Source: Azophilus sp965200465 (GTDB taxonomy: Bacteria > Pseudomonadota > Gammaproteobacteria > Pseudomonadales > Azotimanducaceae). Taken from it: 64,000 nt of DNA. A program made the translations under genes and the position numbers. This document shows, one piece after another, positions 53,347 to 62,035 of this stretch (position 1 is its first letter; every line of letters starts with the position of its first letter). The notes beneath the pieces were generated by a model. The model was not told the origin of the DNA, did not search any database, and was given only the letters and a program-made list of their open reading frames with translations. Where the stretch lies: assembly GCA_965200465.1 (NCBI GenBank), contig OZ241358.1:3100001-3164000 (forward strand), given 5' to 3'.

Positions 53347-54579
53347 GTGCTTATCCAATTTGCTGTGGTCAACTACCGTTCGATCAAGGACGAGGCAACT
53401 CTCAGCCTAGTGGCTGGGCCGGGAGGGGAGCATCGAGAGCGCAACGTGCGGGTGCCCGTCATGCAGGGCGACTTGCGCGCGACGCCCTTGCTGCGATCCG
53501 TCGCGATCTACGGCGCCAATGCCGCTGGAAAAACGAACCTGATCCGGGCGCTTGGCGCGATGCGCGAGATCGTAGTGGGTTCGAGCCGAACCGACGCGGA
53601 ACTGCCGGTCACTCCCTTTCTGCTCAACGCGGAACACAATGGCCAGCCGACGCGGTTCGAGATTGCGTGTGTGGTGGCCGGCGTTCGTTGCCAGTACGGC
53701 TTTTCGGCCACCAAGGACATGGTGGTTGGCGAATGGCTCTATGCTTGGCCGCGTGGCAGGCCGCAGTTGTGGTTCAAGCGCCAACGCGCCAACATCGGAG
53801 AGCCAGCATTCGAGTTTGGCGGCAAGCTGCTAGGCGATCGGGAGGTATGGCGTCGCGCTACGCGGAACAACGCCCTCTTCCTATCTACGGCAGCCACGCT
53901 GAACAGCACGCAGCTGCGCCCGCTCTATGATTGGTTCAAAACACGCCTTCATGTGGTCGGCATTGGCGGTTGGAATCCAAGCTATTCCGCACAGTGTGCG
54001 CAAGGCGAACGCAAGGCGGCTGTAGTCAGGCTTCTTCAGGCGGCCGACTTGGCGGTCTCCGACCTGCGGGTGGTCGAACGAGAGATTACGGAGGACATGA
54101 TCTCCGATGAGTTGCCGTCCGAAATGAAGAAGTTCATCCTAGGCAAGAGAGTTCATGATGTCTATTTTGTCCATCAGAACCCGGCAGGCCGGCCCGTCGA
54201 ACTGGATCTGAGCGAAGAGTCCGATGGCACACAGAAGATGTTCGCCCTAGCCGGCCCGTGGGTCGATGTGCTGGAGGAGGGTCACGTTGTTGTGGTGGAC
54301 GAACTGCACGACAACCTGCACCCAATGCTCGTGCGCCATCTCGTGGAGCGATTTCACGAGGCGGCGCTAAGCAGCGATGCCCAACTCGTCTTTTCCACGC
54401 ACGACACGTCCATCCTCAACCAAGACGTGTTCCGCCGCGACCAGATTTGGTTCTGCGAGCGCAACGCCCGCCACGAGACCGAACTCGTTCCCCTTTCAGA
54501 CTTCCGCCCCCGAAAGGGCATCGAGAACCTTGAACGCGGCTATCTGGCAGGCCGCTATGGCGCCGTGCCGTACATTTGA
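53347..54579 (+). CDS. AAA_21/OLD-like ATPase, RloA/AbiLi-like
   Basis: Protein of 410 residues. The Walker A is IYGANAAGKTNLIRALGAM, preceded by the typical N-terminal strand FAVVNYRSIKDEATLSL. An ABC-like signature (LSEESDGTQKMFALAGP) and Walker B (VVVVDELHDNLHP) come late, followed by the His switch VFSTHDTSIL. This is the AAA_21 class paired with RloB in defence loci; AbiL is such a pair. GTG 53347 has AGAGG 6 nt upstream, better than TTG 53341. It overlaps the RloB-like gene by 4 nt. GC content is visibly lower than the core genes, and IS30 pieces flank the pair, indicating transfer. Confidence 0.85.
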   Translation: MLIQFAVVNYRSIKDEATLSLVAGPGGEHRERNVRVPVMQGDLRATPLLRSVAIYGANAAGKTNLIRALGAMREIVVGSSRTDAELPVTPFLLNAEHNGQPTRFEIACVVAGVRCQYGFSATKDMVVGEWLYAWPRGRPQLWFKRQRANIGEPAFEFGGKLLGDREVWRRATRNNALFLSTAATLNSTQLRPLYDWFKTRLHVVGIGGWNPSYSAQCAQGERKAAVVRLLQAADLAVSDLRVVEREITEDMISDELPSEMKKFILGKRVHDVYFVHQNPAGRPVELDLSEESDGTQKMFALAGPWVDVLEEGHVVVVDELHDNLHPMLVRHLVERFHEAALSSDAQLVFSTHDTSILNQDVFRRDQIWFCERNARHETELVPLSDFRPRKGIENLERGYLAGRYGAVPYI

Positions 54580-55223
54580 TCCGCGTAGTTGCCGACATGC
54601 CCAACCGCGGTCCGCACAGGAGCGTTGATCGACGGCCTTCGCGTCGTTCACCGAAGGAGCGCGTGTTGGTGGTGTGCGAGGGGATGTACACCGAACCGCT
54701 CTACTTCAGAGCCATGAGAGATCGCCTTCGACTGAATACACTCGAAGTCAAGGCTACGAAAGGCGTTGATCCACGCACCTTGGTCAACATAGCGAGCAAG
54801 GAAGACCGGAGGGAAAAGCGCAATGGTGAGCGATTCGACTCCGTGTACTGCATCTTCGACCGCGACTCGCATCCGCAGTTCGAGGAAGCCTCCAACATGG
54901 CGCTGGATCGCGGATTCAAACTCGCTCGGTCATGGCCATGCTTCGAGTTCTGGCTGTTGCTTCACTTCGATTTCGTTCGGGCCCCGTACGCACGAAAAGG
55001 CAGCGCGAGCCCATGCGATGCCTGCATCCAGGATTTGCGCAAGCACCTTCCGAACTACAGCAAAGGCGACCAAACGACGTTTGACGATCTCTGGTGTCTG
55101 TTGGAGGACGCCATTGCGAACGGATACAAGGCGGCGGCGGATGTCGCAGCCACCGGCGAGCGCAACCCATCAACGGAGGTTCACGAACTCGTTGTGTATT
55201 TGCGGAAGCTCGCCGCTCGCTAA
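54576..55223 (+). CDS. rloB: RloB-family protein
   Basis: Protein of about 215 residues of the RloB family, a TOPRIM-like putative nuclease. The core begins RVLVVCEGMYTEPLYFRAMRD (the Glu of CEG is the likely metal ligand) and continues FDSVYCIFDRDSHPQFEEA (D-x-D) and SWPCFEFWLLLHFD. It works with the upstream ATPase, giving abortive infection or phage exclusion in related pairs. TTG at 54576 overlaps the upstream TGA; ATG 54597 is an equally reasonable start, as neither has a good ribosome site. Confidence 0.85.
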   Translation: MIRVVADMPNRGPHRSVDRRPSRRSPKERVLVVCEGMYTEPLYFRAMRDRLRLNTLEVKATKGVDPRTLVNIASKEDRREKRNGERFDSVYCIFDRDSHPQFEEASNMALDRGFKLARSWPCFEFWLLLHFDFVRAPYARKGSASPCDACIQDLRKHLPNYSKGDQTTFDDLWCLLEDAIANGYKAAADVAATGERNPSTEVHELVVYLRKLAAR

Positions 55224-55261
55224 GGGCGAATCGCGGTGGCTCCCTGATTGCAAGCGCACAC

Positions 55262-55500
55262 CCTCCGCCGCGGCGCGTGTCGCCAGCCGCCTGTGCAGGC
55301 TCTTGCAGATGCGCCAGCATGAACCGGGTTCTGCGCTCCACCACCGTCACCAGCGCTCCGCGATGCCCCCTGCCGATGACCGTGTCCGCCTCCCAATCCC
55401 CCAAGCAGAGCGCTCCTCCACCACGGCGGGGTGCCCCAAGATGTCCGCACGGCAGGGAATCCGGCCCCGGAAGTCACGTTTCCCGCACCGCTTGCGCCGC
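55262..55500 (-). pseudogene. IS30-family transposase remnant
   Basis: Two frames carry consecutive IS30 pieces: RRKRCGKRDFRGRIPCR ... HPAVVEERSAWG in one and GDWEADTVIGRGHRGALVTV-VERRTRF in the next. A frameshift lies near 55404 where the LGDWE motif is split. Only about 80 codons of the usual ~330 remain and the catalytic triad is incomplete. It contains the right copy of the 20-nt repeat (55282-55301). The rest of 55224-55671 shows no gene. Confidence 0.75.
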
Positions 55501-55671
55501 TGAGTTGAATTCAGGTAGATTTCTCTCGATATTTTCTGTCTCCAATGCTTCTGTCTTAGCTTCCACGCCATCCCCTAAATCATCGCGCAGCTTCCGTTCG
55601 GAAATCGCGGCTGACTGCCGTTGAACTCTGAGAGTATCACTTGCATAGATCCACAGCGATGCAGCGGGGCA

Positions 55672-57312
55672 TCAGCCCAGCTCGCTGGCAAACGCCGCAA
55701 TGTTGCGGGTCTCTTTGCTGAACTCAACGCCAACAAGATGTATCGTCTTGCCAAGATCTCTATATTTGTCCGCATAGCGCCGCTCTTTGAGCTGCGCTAG
55801 GGCCTCTCCCTGCGGGGCCTGCTGCGCCACCTTGAAATCGAACAGATAGACGTTGTCGTCCGTGTACACCGCCATGTCCAGCCGGCCTTGGCTGCTTGCG
55901 TCCTCCGTCGTCACATCCAATCCCGCTGCCGCGAAGTGCGCATAGAAGAGGCTGGCGTAGTAGCCTTCGTAGTTGGCGATGGGATTGTTGACGTGCCAGT
56001 TGTACGGAATGCTTGCGAAGAACGCTCGGAAAAATTCCTCAATCCCGGAAAGGTCGTTTGCCGCCAGCAGTTCCCGAAGCCGCAGCCGCTCCGTCACTTG
56101 GCCGGCCGCATCCGGCAGCATCGCGCGAAGCAACCTTCGGTTCAGGCTTTGCCGCACCTCGCGGTTCGGGTAGCCTAGGCGGTAGTGCGGCTCCCCGTCC
56201 ACATTCAACATGTCCAGCACCGTAAGGTAGCCGGTCTGGAACAGCAGCGCCTCCGTGGCGATGTCTCCCACATCGAAAGCGCCGAGCAGGTCTCCGGACG
56301 CCAGAAGGCCATCCAAGGATGGGGGCAAGACGCGGTTTTCCAGCAGGGTGCGCACTAGGAAGGATGGCGTGCCCGTTTCGAACCAGTATGCATCGAAGCG
56401 CCGTTTGCCGAATAACTGCAGGATGTCATAGGGGTTGTAAACCTTCTCCTTGCCCAGCCAACAGTAGCCGTTGTACCAGTCGCGGATGGCTTGGCGGCGC
56501 AAGCCCGGAAGTTCCGGCGCGAACAGCCTGTCCAAGTCTTCGTCCGTGTAGCCGCAAATGGCCGAATGCGCTGGCTCCAGCGTAATACCCGTCAGATGGT
56601 TGAGGCCGGAGAAAAGGCTCACCTTGGAGAATCTGGTGACCCCGGTAACCAATGTGAACCGCACGTCCGCATCGCAGGATTTTATCGCCGAATACAGCCC
56701 ATGCAGGTAATCGCGGTTGGCGCGAGCCGCGTCCGGCGCATCCAGCACATCCAGAATTGGTTTGTCGTATTCATCCACCAACACCACCGCCCGGCGCCCG
56801 GTTTCCCGATGCAGCGCCCGCAGGAGTTGACGACATCGGGCGGAAGCGTCGTCGTACCGATGCATAAGGGACAAGCCGGCGTCCGCCTCGACTTCATCAA
56901 GTTGCTGCATCAGGTTGGTGCGCAACGCTTCCAAACCGCCGAAGTTGCCGCTGAAGTCCAGCCGCAATACGGGATGGCGCACCGCCCAGTCCCAGTGCGG
57001 ATGGATGCACAGCCCGCGAAACAGCGGCTCATTGCCCTCGAACAGCTCCTTTATTGTATCCAGCAGCAGGCTCTTGCCGAACCGGCGCGGGCGCGACAGG
57101 AAATAGTGCTTGCCTCCCTCCACCAGCCGCTGGATATAGGGGGTTTTGTCCACATAGTAGCAATCCTCCTCCCGAACCTCGCGGAAGGTCTGGATGCCGG
57201 TGGGAAGCCTGAGCTTTTTGTCTGCGAGGGGTGTCCCCTCGCGCTCCCCGGCTGAAGGCTCTTTGCCTGCGAGGGGTGTCCCCTCGCGCTCCCCGGCTGA
57301 AGGCTCTTTCAT
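55672..57312 (-). CDS. AAA-ATPase-like / PD-(D/E)XK nuclease superfamily protein
   Basis: Protein of 546 residues of the AAA-ATPase_like plus DUF1703-type family. After GIQTFREVREEDCYYVDKT come the P-loop-like FLSRPRRFGKSLLLDTI, VVLVDEYDKPILD (Walker B), and TLVTGVTRFSKVSLFSGLN. The C-terminal nuclease-like core is EGYYASLFYAHFAAAG, GRLDMAVYTDDNVYLFDFKV (D...D-x-K). The family is common in host-associated bacteria and phyla with many copies; cellular role unknown. The N-terminal 30 residues are two copies of KEPSAGEREGTPLA from a 45-bp tandem repeat. No strong ribosome site. Flanked on both sides by transposase remnants. Confidence 0.85.
   Translation of the reverse strand: MKEPSAGEREGTPLAGKEPSAGEREGTPLADKKLRLPTGIQTFREVREEDCYYVDKTPYIQRLVEGGKHYFLSRPRRFGKSLLLDTIKELFEGNEPLFRGLCIHPHWDWAVRHPVLRLDFSGNFGGLEALRTNLMQQLDEVEADAGLSLMHRYDDASARCRQLLRALHRETGRRAVVLVDEYDKPILDVLDAPDAARANRDYLHGLYSAIKSCDADVRFTLVTGVTRFSKVSLFSGLNHLTGITLEPAHSAICGYTDEDLDRLFAPELPGLRRQAIRDWYNGYCWLGKEKVYNPYDILQLFGKRRFDAYWFETGTPSFLVRTLLENRVLPPSLDGLLASGDLLGAFDVGDIATEALLFQTGYLTVLDMLNVDGEPHYRLGYPNREVRQSLNRRLLRAMLPDAAGQVTERLRLRELLAANDLSGIEEFFRAFFASIPYNWHVNNPIANYEGYYASLFYAHFAAAGLDVTTEDASSQGRLDMAVYTDDNVYLFDFKVAQQAPQGEALAQLKERRYADKYRDLGKTIHLVGVEFSKETRNIAAFASELG
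57226..57309. repeat. 45-bp tandem repeat in the N-terminus of the AAA-like gene
   Basis: Unit 1 is 57226-57270 and unit 2 is 57271-57309 (first 39 bases identical). Each unit begins with the palindrome GAGGGG-TGT-CCCCTC. The repeat length keeps the reading frame (15 codons). It could form hairpins in the mRNA near the start codon. Confidence 0.9.
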
Positions 57313-57429
57313 TGTAGTCTCGGCGCAGGCCGTTTCGGGGCGTCGCGGGTGGACGCGCCGAGCGAACGCGCATCGCTTTGGAGTGTTTGGCGAGTTTCCG
57401 CGTTTGTCCGCGGCCTGTCAATTCAGTTA

Positions 57430-58290
57430 CGGGATCGAAAGAGCGGCTTAGGCGAGCAGCGGCCTGATGAGTGAGCGCATGCGCCCGTGCAGCGGTGCTT
57501 GAGCGCATCGCGCCTAGCCTCCAAGCCCTGCAACGCCATCGGACGCACCGCCCCCGCCCATGGCTTCCCAGTCCTCGCGCCAAGTCGCCCGTGCGTTGAT
57601 GACCGGCCTGATGCGATGCACATCCTACAGCCAAGCGTTCAGGAGCCCGCCATCGTAGCTCCGGTCGGCGCAGAACATGCTTCAGAGCCCGGCAATCTCC
57701 GGTTCGTCGCGAGACAGGGACTCCAGGTCGCGGCGCAGCACCTTGTGCTCCGAGGCGCTGGCCCTCTCCACGGAGAATGCCGCCGGCAGTTCATGCTTTA
57801 CGTCCGCAATCAGGTGCAGCTTGTAGCCGAACCACTTGCTGATGCGCTCCTAAATCCGCCAGGTGCCCAAGTCAACGCTGCGGTGCGCGTGGACACCCCA
57901 GTTCGCGTCGGGACCTTCTTGCCCTTCATCCTGCGCCCGGTGGAGTGGCTCTGGATGGCCTTGCCATCCGCGCCCGGCGCTCCCCGCAGTCGGGCAGGAC
58001 GCCCACCATGGCAGATACCATACCGCAGCGCTTCTCAAGGCGCACCACATTAGACAGGAAGCGGAAGAATGCCCAAGGGCCGGGAGCGCCAAGGAGCAGC
58101 GGCGACAGCCTGACAACCGGGCACCTGCGGGCTGTCGCCCGTTTCTTCCGGTTGGGACTTCTCGGCCGGGCCGGACGATCTCCCGTTGCGAATGCGCTGG
58201 TGGGCTTCGCCAGTGGCGTCGTAGCCCCTGAGGGCGAGTAGGCGCGGTGTTATTCCTGCGTAAGGGTGCGGTGCCTCGCACTCCCGCATC
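57430..58290 (-). pseudogene. Decayed DDE transposase (IS4/IS5 superfamily-like)
   Basis: Successive fragments read leftward: LLALRGYDATGEAHQRIRNGRS ... PWRSRPLGILPLP, then HSTGR..DEGKKVPT-like, then KWFGYKLHLIADVKHELPA, RASASEHKVLRRDLESLSRD, FCADRSYDGGLLNAWL and RPVINARATWREDWEAM. In-frame stops occur at 57682-57684 (TGA) and 57625-57627 (TAG), and several frameshifts separate the pieces, so it is dead. The rest of 57313-58592 shows no gene. Confidence 0.75.
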
Positions 58291-58592
58291 GGGCACCTTG
58301 TCCCGGTTCTCGTTGTGGATGCCGGTTAGGGTGGGCATGGGGCGTTGGGCTACGCGGTTGGCTCCAATACTGGTCATTGGCGACTACTCCAAATTCATTG
58401 AACAGTTCAGTCTGCTCCATTCTTGTCTAAATCTGGGTTGTCTTTCTTTACAAGTCACCTGCGTCCGCTACCCAGTAGTCTAGTATGTCTTGTGGTAAGG
58501 TAGTGCCCGACCAGTGGAGAGCCAAGCTCTCTGCGCGGAGATCAGCTTGTCGCTTGGTACAGTCGTGGCAACTCAACAGCGAGGGACGCCAA

Positions 58593-59060
58593 ATGGCGAA
58601 ACAACAATCGAATACGGGCAAGCATAACAGCGCGACCGCACGGAAGTGGGGCAAAAAGGTAATGGACCATGGCTTCTGCATCGTGCCGTCGCTCTTGTTG
58701 CGGGCACAGCGTCGGCTCGGCCTGAACCCAACCCAGCTAGCCGTGCTCTTGCAGCTCTGCGAACACTGGTGGGATCAAGGCAACAGGCCTCACCCGGGCA
58801 AGAGACGGCTTGCGGACCGCTTGGGCATTGGACCTCGACAGATCCAGCGCCACATTGCGGAGCTCGAGCAGGCGGGCTTGGTCAAGCGAATAGAGCGGCG
58901 GAGTGCCAATGGCGCCAAGCAGAGCAACACCTACGATCTCTCCGGGCTTGTCGAGAAACTGAAGGCCCTCGAGCCGGAGTTCCGCCAAGTCGAGGACGAC
59001 GCAAAGGCGGCACGACGTGCCGTAACTCGGCCCGGCCACCGGCTGAGGCAACAACAGTGA
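58593..59060 (+). CDS. Winged helix-turn-helix DNA-binding protein
   Basis: Protein of 155 residues. A wHTH is visible: LRRLGLNPTQLAVLLQLCEHWW-like helices, then RRLADRLGIGPRQIQRHIAELEQAGLVKRIERR, the HTH_36/replication-initiator or GntR/MarR-like type. The C-terminus is a charged helix. GAGGGA lies 8 nt before ATG 58593. Its stop overlaps the GTG of hicA, so it probably regulates the toxin-antitoxin operon or the surrounding element. Confidence 0.75.
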   Translation: MAKQQSNTGKHNSATARKWGKKVMDHGFCIVPSLLLRAQRRLGLNPTQLAVLLQLCEHWWDQGNRPHPGKRRLADRLGIGPRQIQRHIAELEQAGLVKRIERRSANGAKQSNTYDLSGLVEKLKALEPEFRQVEDDAKAARRAVTRPGHRLRQQQ

Positions 59061-59269
59061 ATGGCCAAGAGTTCATTCGCAGAGTGTCCAAGGTCGGCAG
59101 ATCACGAGGCACCGCCGTTCGCTTTGAAGCCCGACGCGGCAAGGGCAGTCATGGTAGGCTTTACTATGGTGACAAGTTCGCCACCGTCAAGAATCGGCGG
59201 AAGGAGATCAGCCCCAGTTTGCTCGCAGAAATGCTGCGGCAGCTAGAGTTGCCTAAGGACGACCTTTAG
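59057..59269 (+). CDS. hicA: HicA-family toxin
   Basis: Small mRNA-interferase-type toxin (70 residues) with the double-stranded RNA-binding-like fold. NGQEFIRRVSKVGR is the N-terminal helix, GKGSHGRLYYGDKFATV contains the catalytic His, and SPSLLAEMLRQLEL the C-terminal helix. GTG 59057 overlaps the TGA of the upstream wHTH gene. The 38-nt gap to hicB and gene order hicA-hicB are standard. Confidence 0.85.
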   Translation: MNGQEFIRRVSKVGRSRGTAVRFEARRGKGSHGRLYYGDKFATVKNRRKEISPSLLAEMLRQLELPKDDL

Positions 59270-59307
59270 CGTAGTTTGGCACCACACTGGTCAAATCGAA
59301 GAGCGTG

Positions 59308-59715
59308 ATGCGCTTAGTCTATCCAGTCGAACTCAACAAGCAAGCCAGTACGGTCTTGGTCATGTTTCCAGACATCCCGGAGGCGTTGACCAAAGCCGCA
59401 ACAGAAGAAGACGCACTGGCCGAGGGTGCCGACTGCCTCGTTGCCGCCTTGGGCGGCTACATCCAAGGTGGTCGAGCGATTCCCGCGCCGTCGCCGGCGT
59501 TGGGGGCCGAGGTAGTCGAGTTGCCGGCCGTCGTGGCGGCGAAGATAGCTCTCTACGAGGCCGACCGTGCTAAACACTTGGACGAGCCGAGACTGGCGAA
59601 GCACTTGGGATGCACTCGCGACGCGGTGCGTGTGCTGCTTGACGTCGACAGTCAAACGCCACTCTCCCGACTGCAAGCGGCGATCCATACTCTTGGCGAA
59701 CTTAAGCCCGCATAA
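59308..59715 (+). CDS. hicB: HicB-family antitoxin
   Basis: Antitoxin of 135 residues. The N-terminal degenerate RNase H-like fold reads YPVELNKQASTVLVMFPDIPEALTKAATEEDAL, and the C-terminal part has a DNA-binding helix-turn-helix (PRLAKHLGCTRDAVRVLLDV). It neutralises HicA and represses the operon. GTG at 59305 directly precedes ATG 59308; AAGAG lies close upstream. Confidence 0.88.
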   Translation: MRLVYPVELNKQASTVLVMFPDIPEALTKAATEEDALAEGADCLVAALGGYIQGGRAIPAPSPALGAEVVELPAVVAAKIALYEADRAKHLDEPRLAKHLGCTRDAVRVLLDVDSQTPLSRLQAAIHTLGELKPA

Positions 59716-59732
59716 GTTTAGGTGTAGGCACC

Positions 59733-59910
59733 CCGCAACAGTTGGTGACGGTGGCGGGACGGCCTTGCAGAGGGATGCTCGCACCTCCCGCTGCGAATTG
59801 CCGCACACGGCGACGTTCAAATCGACGCAAATGACCTCCCAAGAGGCCCCGCCCCCATGCACATAGCACTTCAGCTTGAGGTCCACGCCATCGCCCACAC
59901 CTCCGACCAA
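59733..59910 (-). pseudogene. Fragment of a HicB-like/DUF1902-type protein
   Basis: From ATG 59910 the minus strand encodes about 50 residues resembling the start of a HicB-like antitoxin: LKLKCYVHGGGASWEVICVDLNVAVCGNSQREV. After that the frame runs into Pro-rich sequence and then antisense to hicB, so the gene seems broken. Identification is tentative. Confidence 0.4.
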
Positions 59911-59939
59911 CCACCCTAATCCCCTAATAAGGGTTCAGC

Positions 59940-60620
59940 GGTTGGCCCGACGCCTTCTCGCGGCGGTTTGAACTGCTGCAGGGATTTGGCGCGGTTCGGG
60001 GACTGCGTTTTGGTGCTCCTTGACCGCTGCGAAGTCGAGGCGACGGCACCCGGCAGTCCTGACCAGCCGGGCGACGGTTCTCGGATGAAGTGGCGGATGA
60101 GGGTACGCAGCCCGTGCCGGCGGGCGGACTTGGGCAGCTAGCTGAACTGCACGGCGCACAGGAGCTTCCGCGCCAGTTGGCCACAGGCGTAAAAGATCCG
60201 GTTGGCCAGCAGCCTGTGGGGGGGGGGGGGGGATGGCGCAGGTCCAAGTTCCGCAACGGCCCCTTGAAGGCGTTCTCCCTGCCCTGTTTTCCCTGGTGGC
60301 GGCGCACCAGTTCGGCGGGCGGCAGGTCATCCCGGGAGACGAGGATGACCGTGTGGACAGGAAAGAGCTGGCCCTGGGCGCCCTTGACGAGCTTGCGGAC
60401 CACGATATGCGGATGCTCGGCCCATCCCTGGGACTTGTGGCGCACCAGCACGGCCTGCCCGCAAAAGCCGACGTCCCCCCAAGCCGCCTCCGGCAGCCCC
60501 TCCAGCTACGCCAGCACCAAGGCCTTGCAGTTGGGGTTCGTGACGCTGACCGAGTGATCCGATCCCTGCTTTCGGCGGAACGCCGCGAACGGCTCACCGT
60601 AGCAGGGGTTATCCGCCCGC
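59940..60620 (-). pseudogene. Decayed IS1380-like transposase C-terminal part
   Basis: Reading leftward: YGEPFAAFRRKQGSDHSVSV, an in-frame stop at 60506-60508, then LEGLPEAAWGDVGFCGQAV, RHKSQGWAEHPHIVVRKLVKG, LFPVHTVILVSRDDLPPAEL and GKQGRENAFKGPLRNLDLRH. After the poly-G tract the continuation (SSCAPCSSASC) is in a shifted frame. No intact copy is in the window. Region 60621-61123 contains no supported gene. Confidence 0.7.
60218..60232. repeat. 15-nt G homopolymer in transposase remnant
   Basis: A run of 15 G lies where an IS1380-type protein would read HHPPCRR-like sequence; here it encodes Pro residues and then a frameshift. Probably slippage or sequencing error in a dead gene. Confidence 0.85.
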
Positions 60621-60961
60621 ACTCAAACGGGCGCCCCCTTGGGTCGCAAGGGGGCGACGGACGGCGCGATGCCTCCAGCAAGCCAGCTAGGTCCGCCTAG
60701 GAACCTTCGCCGGAAACTCCCCGTCCGACGCCCCGCGACAGCGAGCCTTGACCGACACGCCCTCCGACAAGTCCCCGAAAAGGCCCAGTCGCTCCGCCGT
60801 CGGGGCTAGGGTGGAGCAGCCCCCCGAAGCTGGTCAGGCGGGCGTCCGTGAAGTCCTGTTCGACTTTCAGTGGGCGGGGAGGCACTCTGCTCATCGGCGC
60901 ACCTGCAGGGTGTTCTTTGTTCAGCCGGCATTTTGCCGGAAACCCCTGCACGGTGCGCCTT

Positions 60962-61001
60962 TCAACGCACTTCAACGATTCCTTAAGGGGGGATTGGGGG
61001 C
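60962..61001. repeat. Copy of a dispersed repeat flank
   Basis: ACTTCAACGATTCCTTAA (around 60969-60986) matches the sequence just before the element at 48513, and the following GGGGGGATTGGGG is the reverse complement of the CCCCAATCC motif at about 2853 and beside 48650. This may be a rearranged or solo copy of the same repeat family. Confidence 0.5.
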
Positions 61002-61123
61002 CGCTGAAATTGGGTTTGACAAGAGCGCCTCACCTAGCGCAAAGTATCTATAGGCAAAGTGGCGAGCGCCGTTATGAGCTCCAGCAAGACCCAGCATTGA
61101 CGGGACAGGCGAAAGGCAGATCA

Positions 61124-62023
61124 ATGGCCAAGGTGGTCGGATTCGTTAGCGAAAAAGGCGGTGTGGGGAAGACAACCGCCGTTTATCATGTCGGTGTGGC
61201 GCTTTGCCGCCATCACGGAGCGCGGGTTCTTTTGCTTGATACGGATTATCAGCGGGGAGGGCTGACCTGCCGCCTAGTTCCAGACATGCTGGAAAATTTC
61301 CGTGACGGCGCGGTGCAAGACAACACGCTGTATGTGGCATATCGGTCCTTGTATGCCGAGTCCGAACCCATCCCCAACCTCGATATTCGCAGCACTGGAG
61401 TTGGCGTTGCGCTAATTGCCGCTGATCCTCGGTTGAATGCAATATCGGTTGACAAGCTGCCCGCTCCGAACAACCTGCGTCATGGAAACCAGATGCTATT
61501 GCGGCACCTGATGCTTATCAAGGAAACGCTGGACGCATTGAGTGAGGATTTCGACTATGTGCTGATGGACAGTCACCCCGATCTGCATGATTTGGAAAAG
61601 GCTGTGATGGCTGCATCGGATTACCTTGTTTCACCGGTCAAGCTCGATCAGCAATCTTCCGTGGCGGTTGCTTCCACAGCCCAAGCCATGAACCATGTGA
61701 ACGATGACATTAATGTGGCATCGTCTTTGGTGGATCCGGGTCCAGTGTATGAACCCACACAATTTCTCGGCGCAATTGGCATGATGTGTCGGGAATACGG
61801 GGAAGCCTTAAAGTATTCCGAGCAAACCATTTACAACCGGCTTTTGAGAACATCCGGGATGTTCGAATCGTATGTAACAGAAGGAGATGGACTTAGGCAG
61901 GCCGCCCAGAATTCTTGCCCTGTATACGATTTGAATAGCCCAAACGCTAGACGCCAAAGTCGGCAGTTACTTGAGGTAACAGACGAACTGGTCCAGCGCA
62001 TTGAGCAGACCAAACAATCTTGA
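61124..62023 (+). CDS. parA: ParA-family partition ATPase
   Basis: MinD/ParA-type ATPase of 299 residues. Walker A is complete: VSEKGGVGKTTAVYHVG, with LLLDTDYQRGGLT as the switch. Walker B and switch II region: FDYVLMDSHPDLHDLEKAVM (note SHP instead of the usual TPP). The C-terminal part resembles the ParA fold (AQNSCPVYDL). It may segregate a plasmid-like element or position protein complexes. AAGG is 8 nt before ATG 61124. A 160-residue protein of unknown family follows 12 nt later. Composition is more AT-rich than the chromosome-like left part. Confidence 0.88.
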   Translation: MAKVVGFVSEKGGVGKTTAVYHVGVALCRHHGARVLLLDTDYQRGGLTCRLVPDMLENFRDGAVQDNTLYVAYRSLYAESEPIPNLDIRSTGVGVALIAADPRLNAISVDKLPAPNNLRHGNQMLLRHLMLIKETLDALSEDFDYVLMDSHPDLHDLEKAVMAASDYLVSPVKLDQQSSVAVASTAQAMNHVNDDINVASSLVDPGPVYEPTQFLGAIGMMCREYGEALKYSEQTIYNRLLRTSGMFESYVTEGDGLRQAAQNSCPVYDLNSPNARRQSRQLLEVTDELVQRIEQTKQS

Positions 62024-62035
62024 GTGGATGGCAAG

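Noticed and set aside
57220..57310. Short repeats considered as a CRISPR array
   Set aside because: Only two adjacent units without spacers, inside a coding frame; this is a tandem duplication.
61016..61050. TTGACA followed by TATCTA upstream of parA
   Set aside because: Spacing of 23 nt is too long for a sigma-70 promoter; kept only as a note.
60748..61053. 101-codon frame upstream of parA
   Set aside because: Irregular composition and overlap with the dispersed repeat; no homology recognised.
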